Position numbers and translations under genes: made by a program
Notes under the pieces: model-generated
Told to the model about the DNA's origin: nothing
The model's input: the letters and a program-made list of their open reading frames with translations, nothing else
Database searches by the model: none
Shown: positions 1 to 8,303 of the stretch, in pieces
Layout: every line of letters starts with the position of its first letter
Numbering within the stretch: position 1 is the first letter of the stretch
Assembly: GCA_015065765.1 (NCBI GenBank)
Contig: SVPP01000023.1
Coordinates: 1 to 34,931, forward strand
Direction: 5' to 3'
Length of the DNA stretch: 34,931 bases
DNA from: Oscillospiraceae bacterium
Lineage (GTDB): Bacteria; Bacillota; Clostridia; Oscillospirales; Acutalibacteraceae

Positions 1-41
1 TTAACGCACCCCTTTGCGGTTGGTAGCTTTAGCTTCTTGCG

Positions 42-110
42 TACCCCTTTAGGGGTAAGCCAGTATTTTGCCCTTTTAGGGCTGTTATAAAACCACCGGC
101 TCAGCCGGTG
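42..110. repeat. Run of three short perfect palindromes
   Basis: Three different small hairpins follow one another: 42-57 (TACCCC, loop TTTA, GGGGTA), 70-82 (GCCC, TTTTA, GGGC) and 94-110 (CACCGGC, TCA, GCCGGTG). Together with the terminator at 135-159 they make a series of four stem-loops in about 120 bases, with no open frame of note. The left edge of the window cuts the element, so its full extent is unknown. It looks like intergenic repeat DNA of the kind scattered in Clostridia genomes; the copy number cannot be judged from this window. Confidence 0.6.
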
Positions 111-127
111 TGATATTTATTTATAAA

Positions 128-160
128 AACAAAAACGCCTACCGATTTCCGGTAGGCGTA
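128..160 (-). terminator. Intrinsic terminator of the CD1247-like gene
   Basis: A 10-bp perfect stem, ACGCCTACCG at 135-144 and CGGTAGGCGT at 150-159, has a 5-base loop. Read on the minus strand it is followed by a U-rich tract (complement of 120-134). It lies 13 bases past the stop codon of the minus-strand gene ending at 173. Confidence 0.85.
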
Positions 161-172
161 ATTTGTTATTGA

Positions 173-604
173 TTAGTCGTCTTCTTCGCAGTCACAATCG
201 TCGAATTCAAATTCGAGGTTTTCGTGGCAAGCGGGGCATTCGATAGCACCTTCATCAAGGATGCTTTCGTCGATGCAGATTACTTCGCCGCATGAGGGAC
301 ATTCGATTTCAAAATAATCGTCGTCGCAGCAGCCGCAGTCGCAATCGTCATCACAGCAATCGCAATCGAAATCGTCGTCTTCGCACTCGTAAACGAATTC
401 TTCAAGCTCGTCAAGGTCTTCATCAACTGCGTCGAGCTGCTCCTGCATCTCGCCCATGATTTCGTCCTGCTCTTCGATTTCGTAAGCTACATCTTCAAGA
501 ACTGCGATAAGCTCTTTGATAATTTTAACTTCGTCTTTGCTGTCATCAAGCTTCATGCCGTCTGCAAGGCCTTTGATGTAAGCAATTTTTTCTGCAAGTG
601 TCAT
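173..604 (-). CDS. CD1247-type N-terminal domain protein with Cys/Asp-rich linker and zinc ribbon
   Basis: A small (143 aa), extremely acidic cytoplasmic protein of unknown function. Residues 1-70 match the CD1247 N-terminal domain known from Firmicutes (EKIAYIKGLADG near residue 5, then an acidic heptad-like helix likely to be a coiled coil). Residues 74-97 form a linker made almost only of Cys and Asp (Cys at 74, 81, 83, 84, 88, 90, 92, 93). A zinc ribbon follows (CPSC at 102-105, CPAC at 123-126), then two more Cys in the acidic tail. The start has a good RBS (AAAGGAGTG). It sits downstream of efp on the same strand, but a structured 235-base spacer separates them, so co-transcription is uncertain. 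Family membership is fairly sure; a role in metal binding is inferred only from the cysteines. Confidence 0.85.
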   Translation of the reverse strand: MTLAEKIAYIKGLADGMKLDDSKDEVKIIKELIAVLEDVAYEIEEQDEIMGEMQEQLDAVDEDLDELEEFVYECEDDDFDCDCCDDDCDCGCCDDDYFEIECPSCGEVICIDESILDEGAIECPACHENLEFEFDDCDCEEDD

Positions 605-660
605 AGTTTCTACACTCCTTTTATTTTATTTGAGAATTTTGAATGCTAATTCAAAAAGTT

Positions 661-839
661 GTTGCTGTTTTATCGTCAATATGTCACTCCCCAAGATTGA
701 GGAGAAAATGACAAGATGGCGTATTTCTTGCCTGAAGCTGTATCGAGATACTGCGAAGGCAAAAATACGACAAATGCCATAAACTACAAAATTTCAGAAC
801 ACCGAGTCATGTTCTTGGCGTTTTATCGTCAATCTACCC
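661..839. repeat. Intergenic element bounded by a 14-bp direct repeat
   Basis: GTTTTATCGTCAAT occurs at 667-680 and again at 820-833, 153 bp apart, in the same orientation. Between the copies are a small stem at 687-704 and a larger nested hairpin (720-732 pairs with 758-769, enclosing GTATC-GA-GATAC at 740-751). In both copies the repeat can be read on the plus strand as Phe-Tyr-Arg-Gln. A plus-strand reading frame from ATG 716 to TGA 883 (55 codons) runs through the second copy and 44 bases into the 3' end of efp. I do not call it a gene. The whole looks like a repeat unit or remnant rather than plain spacer. Confidence 0.5.
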
Positions 840-1397
840 TTATGCGCGTGACATGTACTCGCCTGTACGAGTATCAATGTTGATCATTTCGCCTTCATCG
901 ATGAAGAGGGGAACTTTAACCTCTGCACCTGTTTCAAGAGTAGCGGGTTTTGTAGCGTTTGTAGCTGTGTCGCCCTTGAAGCCGGGGTCAGTCTGTGTAA
1001 CCTGAAGAGTTACGAATGTGGGAGGCTCAACACCGAAAACATTGCCTTTGTAAGAAAGAATCTTACAAACCATGTTTTCTTTAACAAACTTGAAGTTGTC
1101 GCTGAGCTCTGATTCATTGATGGGGATAAGCTCGTAGCTTTCCATATCCATGAAATAGTAAAGTCCGCCATCGCTGTAAGAATATTCCATGTCCTTACGC
1201 TCAATGTAAGCTGTGGGGAATTTTTCTGTGGGGTTGAATGTTCTTTCAGTAACTGAGCCTGAGATAACATTTCTGATCTTTGTTCTTACGAATGCAGCGC
1301 CCTTACCGGGTTTAACGTGCTGGAATTCGATAATCTGATAAACGTTACCGTCCATCTCAAATGTAATACCGTTTCTGAAATCGCCTGCTGATACCAT
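840..1397 (-). CDS. efp: Elongation factor P
   Basis: Translation factor that binds between the ribosomal P and E sites and relieves stalling at consecutive prolines; cytoplasmic. At 185 aa it is full family length. The N-terminal KOW-like domain carries the modification loop VKPGKGAAF, with the target lysine at K32 (the residue modified in Firmicutes EF-P). The two OB domains follow, and the C-terminal signature [17 protein letters not shown] is intact. The ATG is preceded by TTTTTGGAGG at ideal distance, and a promoter (TTGAAA-N17-TAATAT) lies just upstream. No modification enzyme gene is in this window. Nothing is missing or unusual. Confidence 0.97.
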   Translation of the reverse strand: MVSAGDFRNGITFEMDGNVYQIIEFQHVKPGKGAAFVRTKIRNVISGSVTERTFNPTEKFPTAYIERKDMEYSYSDGGLYYFMDMESYELIPINESELSDNFKFVKENMVCKILSYKGNVFGVEPPTFVTLQVTQTDPGFKGDTATNATKPATLETGAEVKVPLFIDEGEMINIDTRTGEYMSRA

Positions 1398-1438
1398 ATT
1401 GTTTTTTCCTCCAAAAAGAAATTTTATACTACATTAAT

Positions 1439-1467
1439 ATATTATACTATTTTTACACACTTTTCAA
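1439..1467 (-). promoter_or_regulatory. Promoter of efp
   Basis: On the minus strand, TTGAAA (1462-1467) and TAATAT (1439-1444) are separated by 17 bp. The -10 box is about 40 bp upstream of the efp start. Confidence 0.6.
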
Positions 1468-1485
1468 GTATCTGTAAAAAATTTA

Positions 1486-2685
1486 TTATTCTTCGGGCAT
1501 AAATGCCTTGTGAACTGCAGAAACTGCTCTGTCAGCGTCCTTTTTGTCGATGAGAACAGAGATTTTGATTTCGCTTGTTGAAATCATCTGGATGTTTACA
1601 TCGATGCCGTAGAGAGCCTCGAACATTTTAGCTGCTGTGCCGGGATGGGATTCCATACCTGCACCTACAACAGAAACCTTTGCAATATCTGTATCACAGC
1701 TGATTTTGCAATCGAGCATTTCTGAAAGAAGTTCAACTGCTTTTTCAGCGTTGTCTTCACTTGTTGTAAAGCTGATATCCTTTGTGCCGTCTCTGCCTAC
1801 TGACTGCAGGATAACATCAACGTTAATATTTTTTGCTGCGAGCTTGTCGAAAACTCTGAATGCAACTCCGGGAGTATCTGAAAGACCTACAAGTGAAATT
1901 CTTGCAACGTCTGTGTCCTTAGTTACGCCTCTTACCAACATTTTTTCCATTTTAGCAACCTCCTTGACGATTGTACCGGGTTTATTTGTAAGGCTTGAGA
2001 GAACTTCAAGCTCAACATTGTATTTCTTTGCCATTTCAACTGAACGGTTGTTAAGAACCTGTGCACCGAGAGTTGCAAGCTCAAGCATTTCATCGTATGT
2101 GATTTCTTCAAGCTTCTTTGCACCCTCAACTTTTCTGGGGTCTGCGGTGAAAACACCTTCTACGTCTGTGAAAATCTGGCATTTGTCAGCTCTGAGTGCT
2201 GCTGCAATTGCAACTGCACTTGTGTCTGAGCCGCCTCTGCCGAGTGTTGTCAGGTCGTCATATTTGTTGATTCCCTGGAAGCCTGCCACGATAACGATGT
2301 TTCTCTTGCCAAGCTCAGTACGAAGACGGTCTGCCTTGATGTTGTGGATTCTTGCTTTACCGTAAGCGGAAGAAGTGTTGAATCCTGCCTGCCAGCCGAG
2401 AAGTGAAATTGAGGGGAATCCCATTTCCTTGATTGCCATAGCAAGAAGTGAAATTGAAATCTGTTCACCTGATGCAAGAAGCATATCCATTTCACGTGCT
2501 GAAGGATTGTTTGTGATTTCCTTAGCTTTTGCGATAAGGTCGTCAGTTGTATCGCCCTGAGCGGAAACAACTACAACAACGTCGTTGCCGGCTTTGTATG
2601 TGTCTGTGATAATTTTTGCCACATTCCTTACTCTGTCTGCGTTAGCAACAGATGAGCCGCCGAATTTCTGTACGATTAAACTCAT
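1486..2685 (-). CDS. lysC: Aspartokinase (aspartate kinase), monofunctional, with paired ACT domains
   Basis: Phosphorylates L-aspartate to aspartyl-4-phosphate, the first step toward lysine, threonine and methionine. At 399 aa it has the usual length of the monofunctional class. The N-terminal kinase domain begins with the KFGGSS motif (residues 7-12) and includes the LGRGGSDTSA nucleotide/substrate loop. Two ACT domains occupy roughly residues 260-399 and should carry feedback inhibition by lysine and/or threonine. The start codon has a GGAG RBS, and the gene lies 16 bp downstream of homoserine dehydrogenase, so the two are probably one transcript. No separate dapA, asd, thrB or thrC is present. 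I saw no lysine riboswitch upstream. The symbol is by function; paralogues elsewhere are possible. Confidence 0.95.
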   Translation of the reverse strand: MSLIVQKFGGSSVANADRVRNVAKIITDTYKAGNDVVVVVSAQGDTTDDLIAKAKEITNNPSAREMDMLLASGEQISISLLAMAIKEMGFPSISLLGWQAGFNTSSAYGKARIHNIKADRLRTELGKRNIVIVAGFQGINKYDDLTTLGRGGSDTSAVAIAAALRADKCQIFTDVEGVFTADPRKVEGAKKLEEITYDEMLELATLGAQVLNNRSVEMAKKYNVELEVLSSLTNKPGTIVKEVAKMEKMLVRGVTKDTDVARISLVGLSDTPGVAFRVFDKLAAKNINVDVILQSVGRDGTKDISFTTSEDNAEKAVELLSEMLDCKISCDTDIAKVSVVGAGMESHPGTAAKMFEALYGIDVNIQMISTSEIKISVLIDKKDADRAVSAVHKAFMPEE

Positions 2686-2701
2686 ATAAAAAACTCCTTA
2701 G

Positions 2702-3934
2702 TTAGAAAAGTCTGATTACTGACTGGCTGTCAAAGCCGTCGATGCTTTCGATATCTGCAAGAAGCTTTCTCTTGATATCGGAAGGTGTGATGAATGCAAT
2801 TTCATCCCCAGGTGCATTTTCTCTTGAAATGAATTCAGCACCTGCAAAAATTTCTCTGACTGATGCTTTTGCCTTCTCCACATCGGAAGCAAAGCCTCTG
2901 ACATAAAGGCGGGTGAGCATTTCACTGCTTGAAACAAGATTATTTTCAGCTGCTTCATCCCATGTGTAACCGATTTTTGTACCTTTGCTTACTGCACAGT
3001 CGATAACGTCAGCCACAACAGCACTTGCCGTAGGAAGTTTACCTGCACCTTTACCATAGAATACAACCTCACCGACTGCATTACCGTCAACAAGAACTGC
3101 ATTGAAAACATCGTTGACGTTTGCGAGAGGGCCTGTAGCGTCAATAAGTGCGGGACTTACCTCTGCTGAAACCTTGTCATCAGGGCTTCTAATTGCTGTG
3201 CCGAGAAGCTTGATGACTTTGCCGTAGTTTTTAGCATATTCAACGTCTGCAAGTGAAATTTTTGTAATACCTTCAGTGGGGATATCATCGGGGAAAACAT
3301 GTCTGCCGAAGCAAAGTGATGCAAGAATGCAGATTTTACGGCATGCATCAAAGCCTTCAATGTCGTTTGTAGGATCTTTTTCAGCGTAGCCGTTATCCTG
3401 AGCGAGCTTGAGTGCATCTTTAAGACTCATGTTTTCTGTAATCATTTTTGTAAGTATGAAGTTTGTTGTGCCGTTGAGAATGCCTGCGATTCTTGTAATT
3501 TCGTTTGCAGCCATACATCTTGAAATAGGTCTTATAACGGGGATACCGCCGCCAACTGATGCTTCAAAGAGGAAGTTGATGTTTTTCTCCTCAGCAATCT
3601 TAAGAAGCTCCCAGCCGTGAGCTGCAACCAGTTCTTTATTTGAAGTTACAACGCTTTTACCTTTTTCAAGACAAGCTTTTACAAACTTGTAAGCAGGATT
3701 GAGACCGCCCATTGTTTCAACAACGATTTTAACATCATCGTCATTCAGGATATCGTCAAAATTCTTTGTGAATCTATCGCTGTATGAAAGCTCGGGAAAT
3801 TCTCTTAAATCAAGGATATGCTTGACCTCAAGAGAGTCAAGATTATTACGTTTTACTATCAGGTCGTTGTTACGGCTGATGACTTCTGCCACACCGCTGC
3901 CTACAACGCCGTGTCCCATAATTGCTATATACAA
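2702..3934 (-). CDS. hom: Homoserine dehydrogenase with C-terminal ACT domain
   Basis: Reduces aspartate semialdehyde to homoserine with NAD(P)H, the branch point to threonine and methionine. The nucleotide-binding motif GHGVVGSGV is at the N terminus. SVGGGIPVIRP and NGTTNFIL mark the catalytic domain, the conserved acidic/lysine stretch DPTNDIEGFDACRK follows, and a short ACT domain covers about the last 75 residues. I chose TTG at 3934 (giving 410 aa, starting MYIAIMGHG) because GAAAGGAAG sits 6 bases upstream and homologues begin right at this beta strand. The in-frame TTG at 3961 would add nine residues without an RBS. It is first of the hom-lysC pair, divergent from the permease gene at 4138. 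A TATAAT on the minus strand at 3982-3987 may be its -10 box. Confidence 0.95.
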   Translation of the reverse strand: MYIAIMGHGVVGSGVAEVISRNNDLIVKRNNLDSLEVKHILDLREFPELSYSDRFTKNFDDILNDDDVKIVVETMGGLNPAYKFVKACLEKGKSVVTSNKELVAAHGWELLKIAEEKNINFLFEASVGGGIPVIRPISRCMAANEITRIAGILNGTTNFILTKMITENMSLKDALKLAQDNGYAEKDPTNDIEGFDACRKICILASLCFGRHVFPDDIPTEGITKISLADVEYAKNYGKVIKLLGTAIRSPDDKVSAEVSPALIDATGPLANVNDVFNAVLVDGNAVGEVVFYGKGAGKLPTASAVVADVIDCAVSKGTKIGYTWDEAAENNLVSSSEMLTRLYVRGFASDVEKAKASVREIFAGAEFISRENAPGDEIAFITPSDIKRKLLADIESIDGFDSQSVIRLF

Positions 3935-4059
3935 TAGTATCTTCCTTTCAAATACAAACAATTTCGGATTATAATGAAAGTATTATAGCATAATTATTCA
4001 AGCAAATAAAGAGAAAATAAGAAAGTTTTTTAATTTTTGTTAAATTTATAAATAAAACA

Positions 4060-4088
4060 TTGTCTTTTTACTTTAAATGGTATAAAAT
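4060..4088 (+). promoter_or_regulatory. Probable promoter of the permease-araA-araD-radC operon
   Basis: TTGTCT (4060-4065) and TAAAAT (4083-4088) are separated by 17 bp, 50 bp upstream of the first start codon. The match to consensus is moderate, but no better promoter is visible in the 175-base divergent spacer. Confidence 0.45.
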
Positions 4089-4137
4089 AAACTAAATACA
4101 TAAGATTAATACTCATTTTTGATATAAGGAGGATACC

Positions 4138-5367
4138 ATGCTCTCGGCAACGGAAAGAAAAAAGAAAACTATTATCAACATATTATACTATGCCATATTG
4201 CTGACTTTGTTTTACTGTTTTATGAAATATGCTTTCGGACTTTTCTTCCCCTTCATTCTCGCATTTATTGTTGCTATGGTGATGCAGAGACCGATTAACT
4301 TTATTTCCGGTAAAACAAAGCTGAAAAAAGGTCTTGTATCCGGTGTTATGATTTTACTGCTTGTTGTGGCGCTGGGATTTCTTGTTTCACTTCTGGGCGT
4401 GAAGCTCTGGGATGGAATACAGGGATTCATAGATTTCCTCAGATATAAATTCGGAGACCTGCCCAATTTCCTTGATAAGGCCGAAGTGTGGGTAGGGGAG
4501 AGAGTGGCATTTCTTCCTCAGGGTGTAGAGGATATGATAAATTCAGGCGTTTCTGATTTCATTTCTTCTGCAAAAGAGTTCCTGACTGCAAAATCAGGAG
4601 AAATGGCAGAAAATATTTCGGTGTCATCAGGGGTTTCGTCAATATTGGGAAAGGTTGATTTCTCGGCAATTTCAAGCCTTACAAGCGGGGTTATCGACAC
4701 AGCAAAACAGATTCCCACAATTTTCCTTGGTGCAGTTGTTTCGATTTTTGCATGCGTCTTTATGGCATCTGATTACGATAATTTAGTGGGCTTTGTCAAG
4801 AGACAGTTTGCCGGTAAAAGCGAAAATTTCGGCAAAGCGAAGAATATTATCACCACATCTTTCAAAAACCTTATAAAGGCGTATATTCTGATAATTCTTG
4901 TGACTTTCTGCGAAATGTTTATAGGACTCAGTGTACTGAAACTTTTCAACATCTACAAAGGAAGCTGGGTATTCTTTATCGCAATAATCACTGCGATTGT
5001 TGACATTTTTCCTGTGCTCGGCACAGGTACAATTCTTCTTCCGTGGTCACTGTATTCCTTTATTTCCGGGGATATTCCCATGGGAATAGGAATTCTGGTT
5101 CTCTATATCTTTATTTCTGTAATGCGTCAGTTTATTGAGCCGAAATTAGTTGCAGGTCAGCTGGGACTTCCTCCCTTTGTGACAATTATGGGAATGTATA
5201 TAGGCTTAAAGCTCTTTGGTATTATCGGTATGTTTATGGTACCGCTTACAATAATCCTTATAAAGCTTCTCAATGACGAGGGCGTAATACACATCTGGAA
5301 AAATGAAGAAAAAGAAGAAAAAGAAAATGACGGAGGTAACACAGATGAAAGCACTCAGAAAGTATAA
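4138..5367 (+). CDS. AI-2E transporter superfamily permease, YtvI-like
   Basis: A polytopic membrane protein of 409 aa in the AI-2E/PerM/YtvI superfamily. Paired hydrophobic segments lie near residues 13-50 and 68-90, followed by a long amphipathic extracytoplasmic stretch (about 95-190). The C-terminal membrane half carries the family hallmarks VDIFPVLGTG, RQFIEPKLVAGQLGL and a re-entrant glycine-rich region. The RQFIEPKLVAGQLG form resembles YtvI, a membrane protein linked to sporulation in Bacilli and Clostridia; true substrates of this subgroup are unknown. The cytoplasmic tail is highly charged (Glu/Lys). The start follows AAGGAGG. The last 23 bases overlap the araA start, and the araA RBS lies inside this gene, which suggests translational coupling. 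Confidence 0.85.
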   Translation: MLSATERKKKTIINILYYAILLTLFYCFMKYAFGLFFPFILAFIVAMVMQRPINFISGKTKLKKGLVSGVMILLLVVALGFLVSLLGVKLWDGIQGFIDFLRYKFGDLPNFLDKAEVWVGERVAFLPQGVEDMINSGVSDFISSAKEFLTAKSGEMAENISVSSGVSSILGKVDFSAISSLTSGVIDTAKQIPTIFLGAVVSIFACVFMASDYDNLVGFVKRQFAGKSENFGKAKNIITTSFKNLIKAYILIILVTFCEMFIGLSVLKLFNIYKGSWVFFIAIITAIVDIFPVLGTGTILLPWSLYSFISGDIPMGIGILVLYIFISVMRQFIEPKLVAGQLGLPPFVTIMGMYIGLKLFGIIGMFMVPLTIILIKLLNDEGVIHIWKNEEKEEKENDGGNTDESTQKV

Positions 5368-6841
5368 ATTCTGGTTTCTTACAGGTTCTCAGGACCTTTA
5401 CGGTGACGAATGTCTGGAACACGTTGCAGCACATTCTCAGGAAATTGTTGAAACCCTTAACAAATCAGGAAAGTTTCCGTATGAAATAGTGTGGAAACCT
5501 ACACTTATTACAAATGAGGTTATCAGAAAAACCTTCAATGAGGCAAATCTTGATGAGACATGTGCAGGTGTTATCACATGGATGCATACATTTTCTCCTG
5601 CAAAGTCATGGATTATCGGTCTTAAAGAACTGAGAAAGCCTCTTCTTCATTTTCACACACAGTACAATGAAGAAATTCCTTACGGCACAATTGACATGGA
5701 TTTCATGAATGAAAATCAGTCAGCACACGGCGACAGAGAATACGCACATATTCTTTCACGTATGGAAATTCCCAGAACAACAGTTGCAGGTCACTGGAAA
5801 AACGAGGATGTTCAGGACAAAATTGCATCGTGGATGACAACTGCAGTAGGTATTGCTGAAAGCAGTTCAATACGTGTTCTGAGAGTTGCCGATAATATGC
5901 GTAACGTTGCGGTTACAGAGGGCGATAAGGTTGAAGCCCAGATCAAATTCGGTTGGGAAATTGATACATATTCAATCAACGATATCGCAGAATATGTATC
6001 AGCTGTAGGTGAAGAAGAAGTAAACGCACTTACAGATGAATATTACGAAAAATACGATATGATTTATGGCGACAAGGATGAAAAGGAATTCCGCCGTTAT
6101 GTTTCGGAACAAGCGAGAATCGAAATCGGATTTGAAAAATTCCTTGAAGAGAAAAATTACCATGCAATCGTAACTCATTTTGACGATTTAGGTTATCTTA
6201 AACAGCTTCCGGGTCTTGCAATTCAGCGTCTTATGGAAAAAGGCTACGGCTTCGGCGCAGAAGGCGACTGGAAGGTAGCTGCCATGGTAAGACTTATGAA
6301 AATCATGACAGCAGGCAAAAAGGATGCAAAAGGTACTTCCATGATGGAAGACTATACATATAACCTTGTAAAAGGCAAGGAAGGAATACTTCAGTCACAT
6401 ATGCTTGAAATCTGTCCCTCAATTGCTGACGGCAGAATCGGTGTCAGGTGTGAGCCTCTTTCAATGGGCAGAAGAGAAGACCCGGCACGTCTTGTTTTTA
6501 CAGCAAAAGAAGGCAAAGGTATAGCAGCATCTCTTGTTGATCTCGGTACACGCTTCAGACTTATTATAAGCACTGTAAACTGCAGAAAAACTGAACAGGA
6601 AATGCCAAATCTTCCTGTTGCTACTGCATTCTGGACACCTGAGCCTGATTTCTACACAGGCGTAGAAGCGTGGCTCGTTGCAGGCGGTGCACATCATACG
6701 GCTTTCACTTATGATATGACTGCAGAACAGCTTGGTGCATGGGGTGAAGCGATGGGTATTGAGGTTGTCTACATTGACGAAAAGACAGACATCTGTACTC
6801 TTAAGCAGAATCTTATGCTCGGAAAAGCAATTTACGGATAA
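5345..6841 (+). CDS. araA: L-arabinose isomerase
   Basis: Interconverts L-arabinose and L-ribulose in the cytoplasm. At 498 aa it has standard family length. Metal and catalytic residues can be placed by eye: E306 (FGAEGDWK), E335 (SMMEDYTY), H352 (LQSHMLE) and H450/H451 (GGAHHTAF); the N-terminal [10 protein letters not shown] signature is present. I chose ATG 5345 because GGAGG lies 7 bases upstream and the FWFLTGSQ segment then falls at the usual place. An in-frame ATG at 5303 would add a poly-lysine stretch that is only the out-of-frame reading of the permease tail. It is followed by araD. No ribulokinase gene (araB), arabinose transporter or AraR-type regulator is in the window. Confidence 0.97.
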   Translation: MKALRKYKFWFLTGSQDLYGDECLEHVAAHSQEIVETLNKSGKFPYEIVWKPTLITNEVIRKTFNEANLDETCAGVITWMHTFSPAKSWIIGLKELRKPLLHFHTQYNEEIPYGTIDMDFMNENQSAHGDREYAHILSRMEIPRTTVAGHWKNEDVQDKIASWMTTAVGIAESSSIRVLRVADNMRNVAVTEGDKVEAQIKFGWEIDTYSINDIAEYVSAVGEEEVNALTDEYYEKYDMIYGDKDEKEFRRYVSEQARIEIGFEKFLEEKNYHAIVTHFDDLGYLKQLPGLAIQRLMEKGYGFGAEGDWKVAAMVRLMKIMTAGKKDAKGTSMMEDYTYNLVKGKEGILQSHMLEICPSIADGRIGVRCEPLSMGRREDPARLVFTAKEGKGIAASLVDLGTRFRLIISTVNCRKTEQEMPNLPVATAFWTPEPDFYTGVEAWLVAGGAHHTAFTYDMTAEQLGAWGEAMGIEVVYIDEKTDICTLKQNLMLGKAIYG

Positions 6842-6855
6842 GAGGTATTTTAAAT

Positions 6856-7551
6856 ATGCTTGAAACACTTAAAAGACAGGTCTGTAAAGCAAATATTGAA
6901 CTCAAGACACAAGGACTTATTACATACACATGGGGCAATGTCAGCGGAATTGACAGAAGACAGGGGCTTGTTGTCATCAAGCCGTCAGGAGTTGATTATG
7001 ACGAGCTGACACCTGAAAAAATGGTTGTTCTTGACCTTGACGGAAACAAGGTTGAGGGAGACCTTTCTCCGTCATCTGATACGGCAACACATCTTGAACT
7101 TTACAAAAAGTACCCGGAAATCGGCGGTATAACACACACTCATTCAAACAACGCCACATCATGGGCACAGTCCGGAAGATGTATTCCCTTTTTCGGTACT
7201 ACACACGCTGATTATTTCCACGGAGCAATTCCGTGTACAAGAATGATGACAGCGGACGAAATAAACGGTGAATATGAGAAGAACACAGGTCTTGTTATTA
7301 TTGAAACCTTTGAAAAAAACGGCATTGATGTTACGGAAATGCCTGCTGTTCTCTGTTTTGCACACGGTCCTTTCACATGGGGTAAAGATGCGGACGAGGC
7401 GGTACACAACGCAGTTGTTCTTGAAGAGGTTGCGGAGATGGCACTGAAAACCGTAATTCTGTCACCTGATGCTTCTCCAGCACCTCAGGTTCTTGCTGAT
7501 AAGCATTATTTCAGAAAGCACGGCAAGAACGCATATTACGGACAAAAATAA
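6856..7551 (+). CDS. araD: L-ribulose-5-phosphate 4-epimerase
   Basis: Converts L-ribulose 5-phosphate to D-xylulose 5-phosphate, feeding arabinose carbon into the pentose phosphate pathway. At 231 aa it matches the class II aldolase/AraD family. The phosphate-binding [10 protein letters not shown] and SSDT loops are present, D75 is in the SSDT loop, and the zinc ligands are H94 and H96 (THTHS) and H170 (CFAHGPF). It starts 14 bases after araA and has a weak RBS (AGAGG). The C terminus HGKNAYYGQ is typical. The missing middle step (ribulokinase) must be encoded elsewhere. Confidence 0.96.
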   Translation: MLETLKRQVCKANIELKTQGLITYTWGNVSGIDRRQGLVVIKPSGVDYDELTPEKMVVLDLDGNKVEGDLSPSSDTATHLELYKKYPEIGGITHTHSNNATSWAQSGRCIPFFGTTHADYFHGAIPCTRMMTADEINGEYEKNTGLVIIETFEKNGIDVTEMPAVLCFAHGPFTWGKDADEAVHNAVVLEEVAEMALKTVILSPDASPAPQVLADKHYFRKHGKNAYYGQK

Positions 7552-7569
7552 AAATCCGGAGTTTTAGTA

Positions 7570-8280
7570 ATGGATAACAATAACCCTCATAAGGGACACA
7601 GAAAAAGAGTAAAAGAGAAGATAATTGCAGGCGGTCTCAGCAGTTTTCAGCCTCATGAAGTTCTTGAATTTCTGTTGTTTTATTCAATTCCCCGTATAGA
7701 TACGAACCCGATAGCACATAAGCTGATTTCTGTTTTCGGTTCTCTTGAAAATGTTCTTGATGCCTCGGTAGATGAACTTATGTCAAAGGGTGGGCTTAGT
7801 CTTGATTCTGCAGTTCTTATTTCGTCGCTGAGAGATGTTTTTTATCACTATGAAAAGGCAAAGAACACGAAAAAGTCTATAAACTCAACGGCAGAAATGG
7901 TGGAGCTTTTCAGACCGTTCGTTGTTACGCAAACGTCGGAAAGGCTTATTGTCGCCTTTTTTGACAGCGGTCTGAGACTGAAAAGCATAAAGGAATTCGG
8001 CAATGGTCAGGAAAACGGACTCAGATTCAATGCAAAGGATATTCTGCGTGAGGCCATAAGCTTTAATGCCTACAGTGTTGCGATTGCACACAATCACCCT
8101 GTGTCTACCAGATTACCTTCAAAGGAAGATATCAATACAACAAGCGATATTAAAAATCAACTTGAGTATTTTGATATAAAACTTATTGAACATATAATTT
8201 TCGGAACAGACGGAGCTTTCAGTTTCGCAGCAGATGAGCAGGCAAGTTGCTTTATCTCATCTGACGGAAACCAACGATAA
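7570..8280 (+). CDS. radC: RadC/JAB-domain protein
   Basis: Member of the RadC (UPF0758) family. It has an N-terminal helix-hairpin-helix-like region (residues 1-75, including HKGHRKRVKEKIIAGG) and a C-terminal JAB1/MPN metalloprotease-like domain. The JAMM signature is visible as HNHP (H174, H176) with S184 and D187 in LPSKED, so the metal site looks intact, although the usual glycine after HNHP is replaced (HNHPVS). The family's link to DNA repair is historical and not well supported; many members travel with mobile DNA, but here it is inside a chromosomal operon, 18 bases after araD. At 236 aa it is of normal length. Confidence 0.88.
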   Translation: MDNNNPHKGHRKRVKEKIIAGGLSSFQPHEVLEFLLFYSIPRIDTNPIAHKLISVFGSLENVLDASVDELMSKGGLSLDSAVLISSLRDVFYHYEKAKNTKKSINSTAEMVELFRPFVVTQTSERLIVAFFDSGLRLKSIKEFGNGQENGLRFNAKDILREAISFNAYSVAIAHNHPVSTRLPSKEDINTTSDIKNQLEYFDIKLIEHIIFGTDGAFSFAADEQASCFISSDGNQR

Positions 8281-8303
8281 ATAAAGAAAGGCTGTAGACA
8301 ATC

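Noticed and set aside
716..883. A 55-codon plus-strand gene
   Set aside because: It overlaps the efp 3' end, has only a modest RBS and coincides with a repeat, so it is recorded as a finding and not as a gene.
1637..2365. A 242-codon frame on the plus strand
   Set aside because: It lies wholly antisense to the catalytic and ACT parts of aspartokinase, has no RBS, and its Ser/Thr-rich composition is that of a shadow frame.
3962..4059. A lysine or T-box riboswitch before hom-lysC
   Set aside because: The leader is short and AT-rich, with no conserved stems or T-box sequence.
5303..5344. An upstream extension of araA beginning with a run of lysines
   Set aside because: The lysine codons are the permease tail read in another frame; the GGAGG RBS and family alignment place the start at 5345.
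6461..6868. A 135-codon frame on the minus strand
   Set aside because: It is antisense to the conserved C terminus of araA and the start of araD; it is Cys/Phe-rich shadow coding without an RBS.
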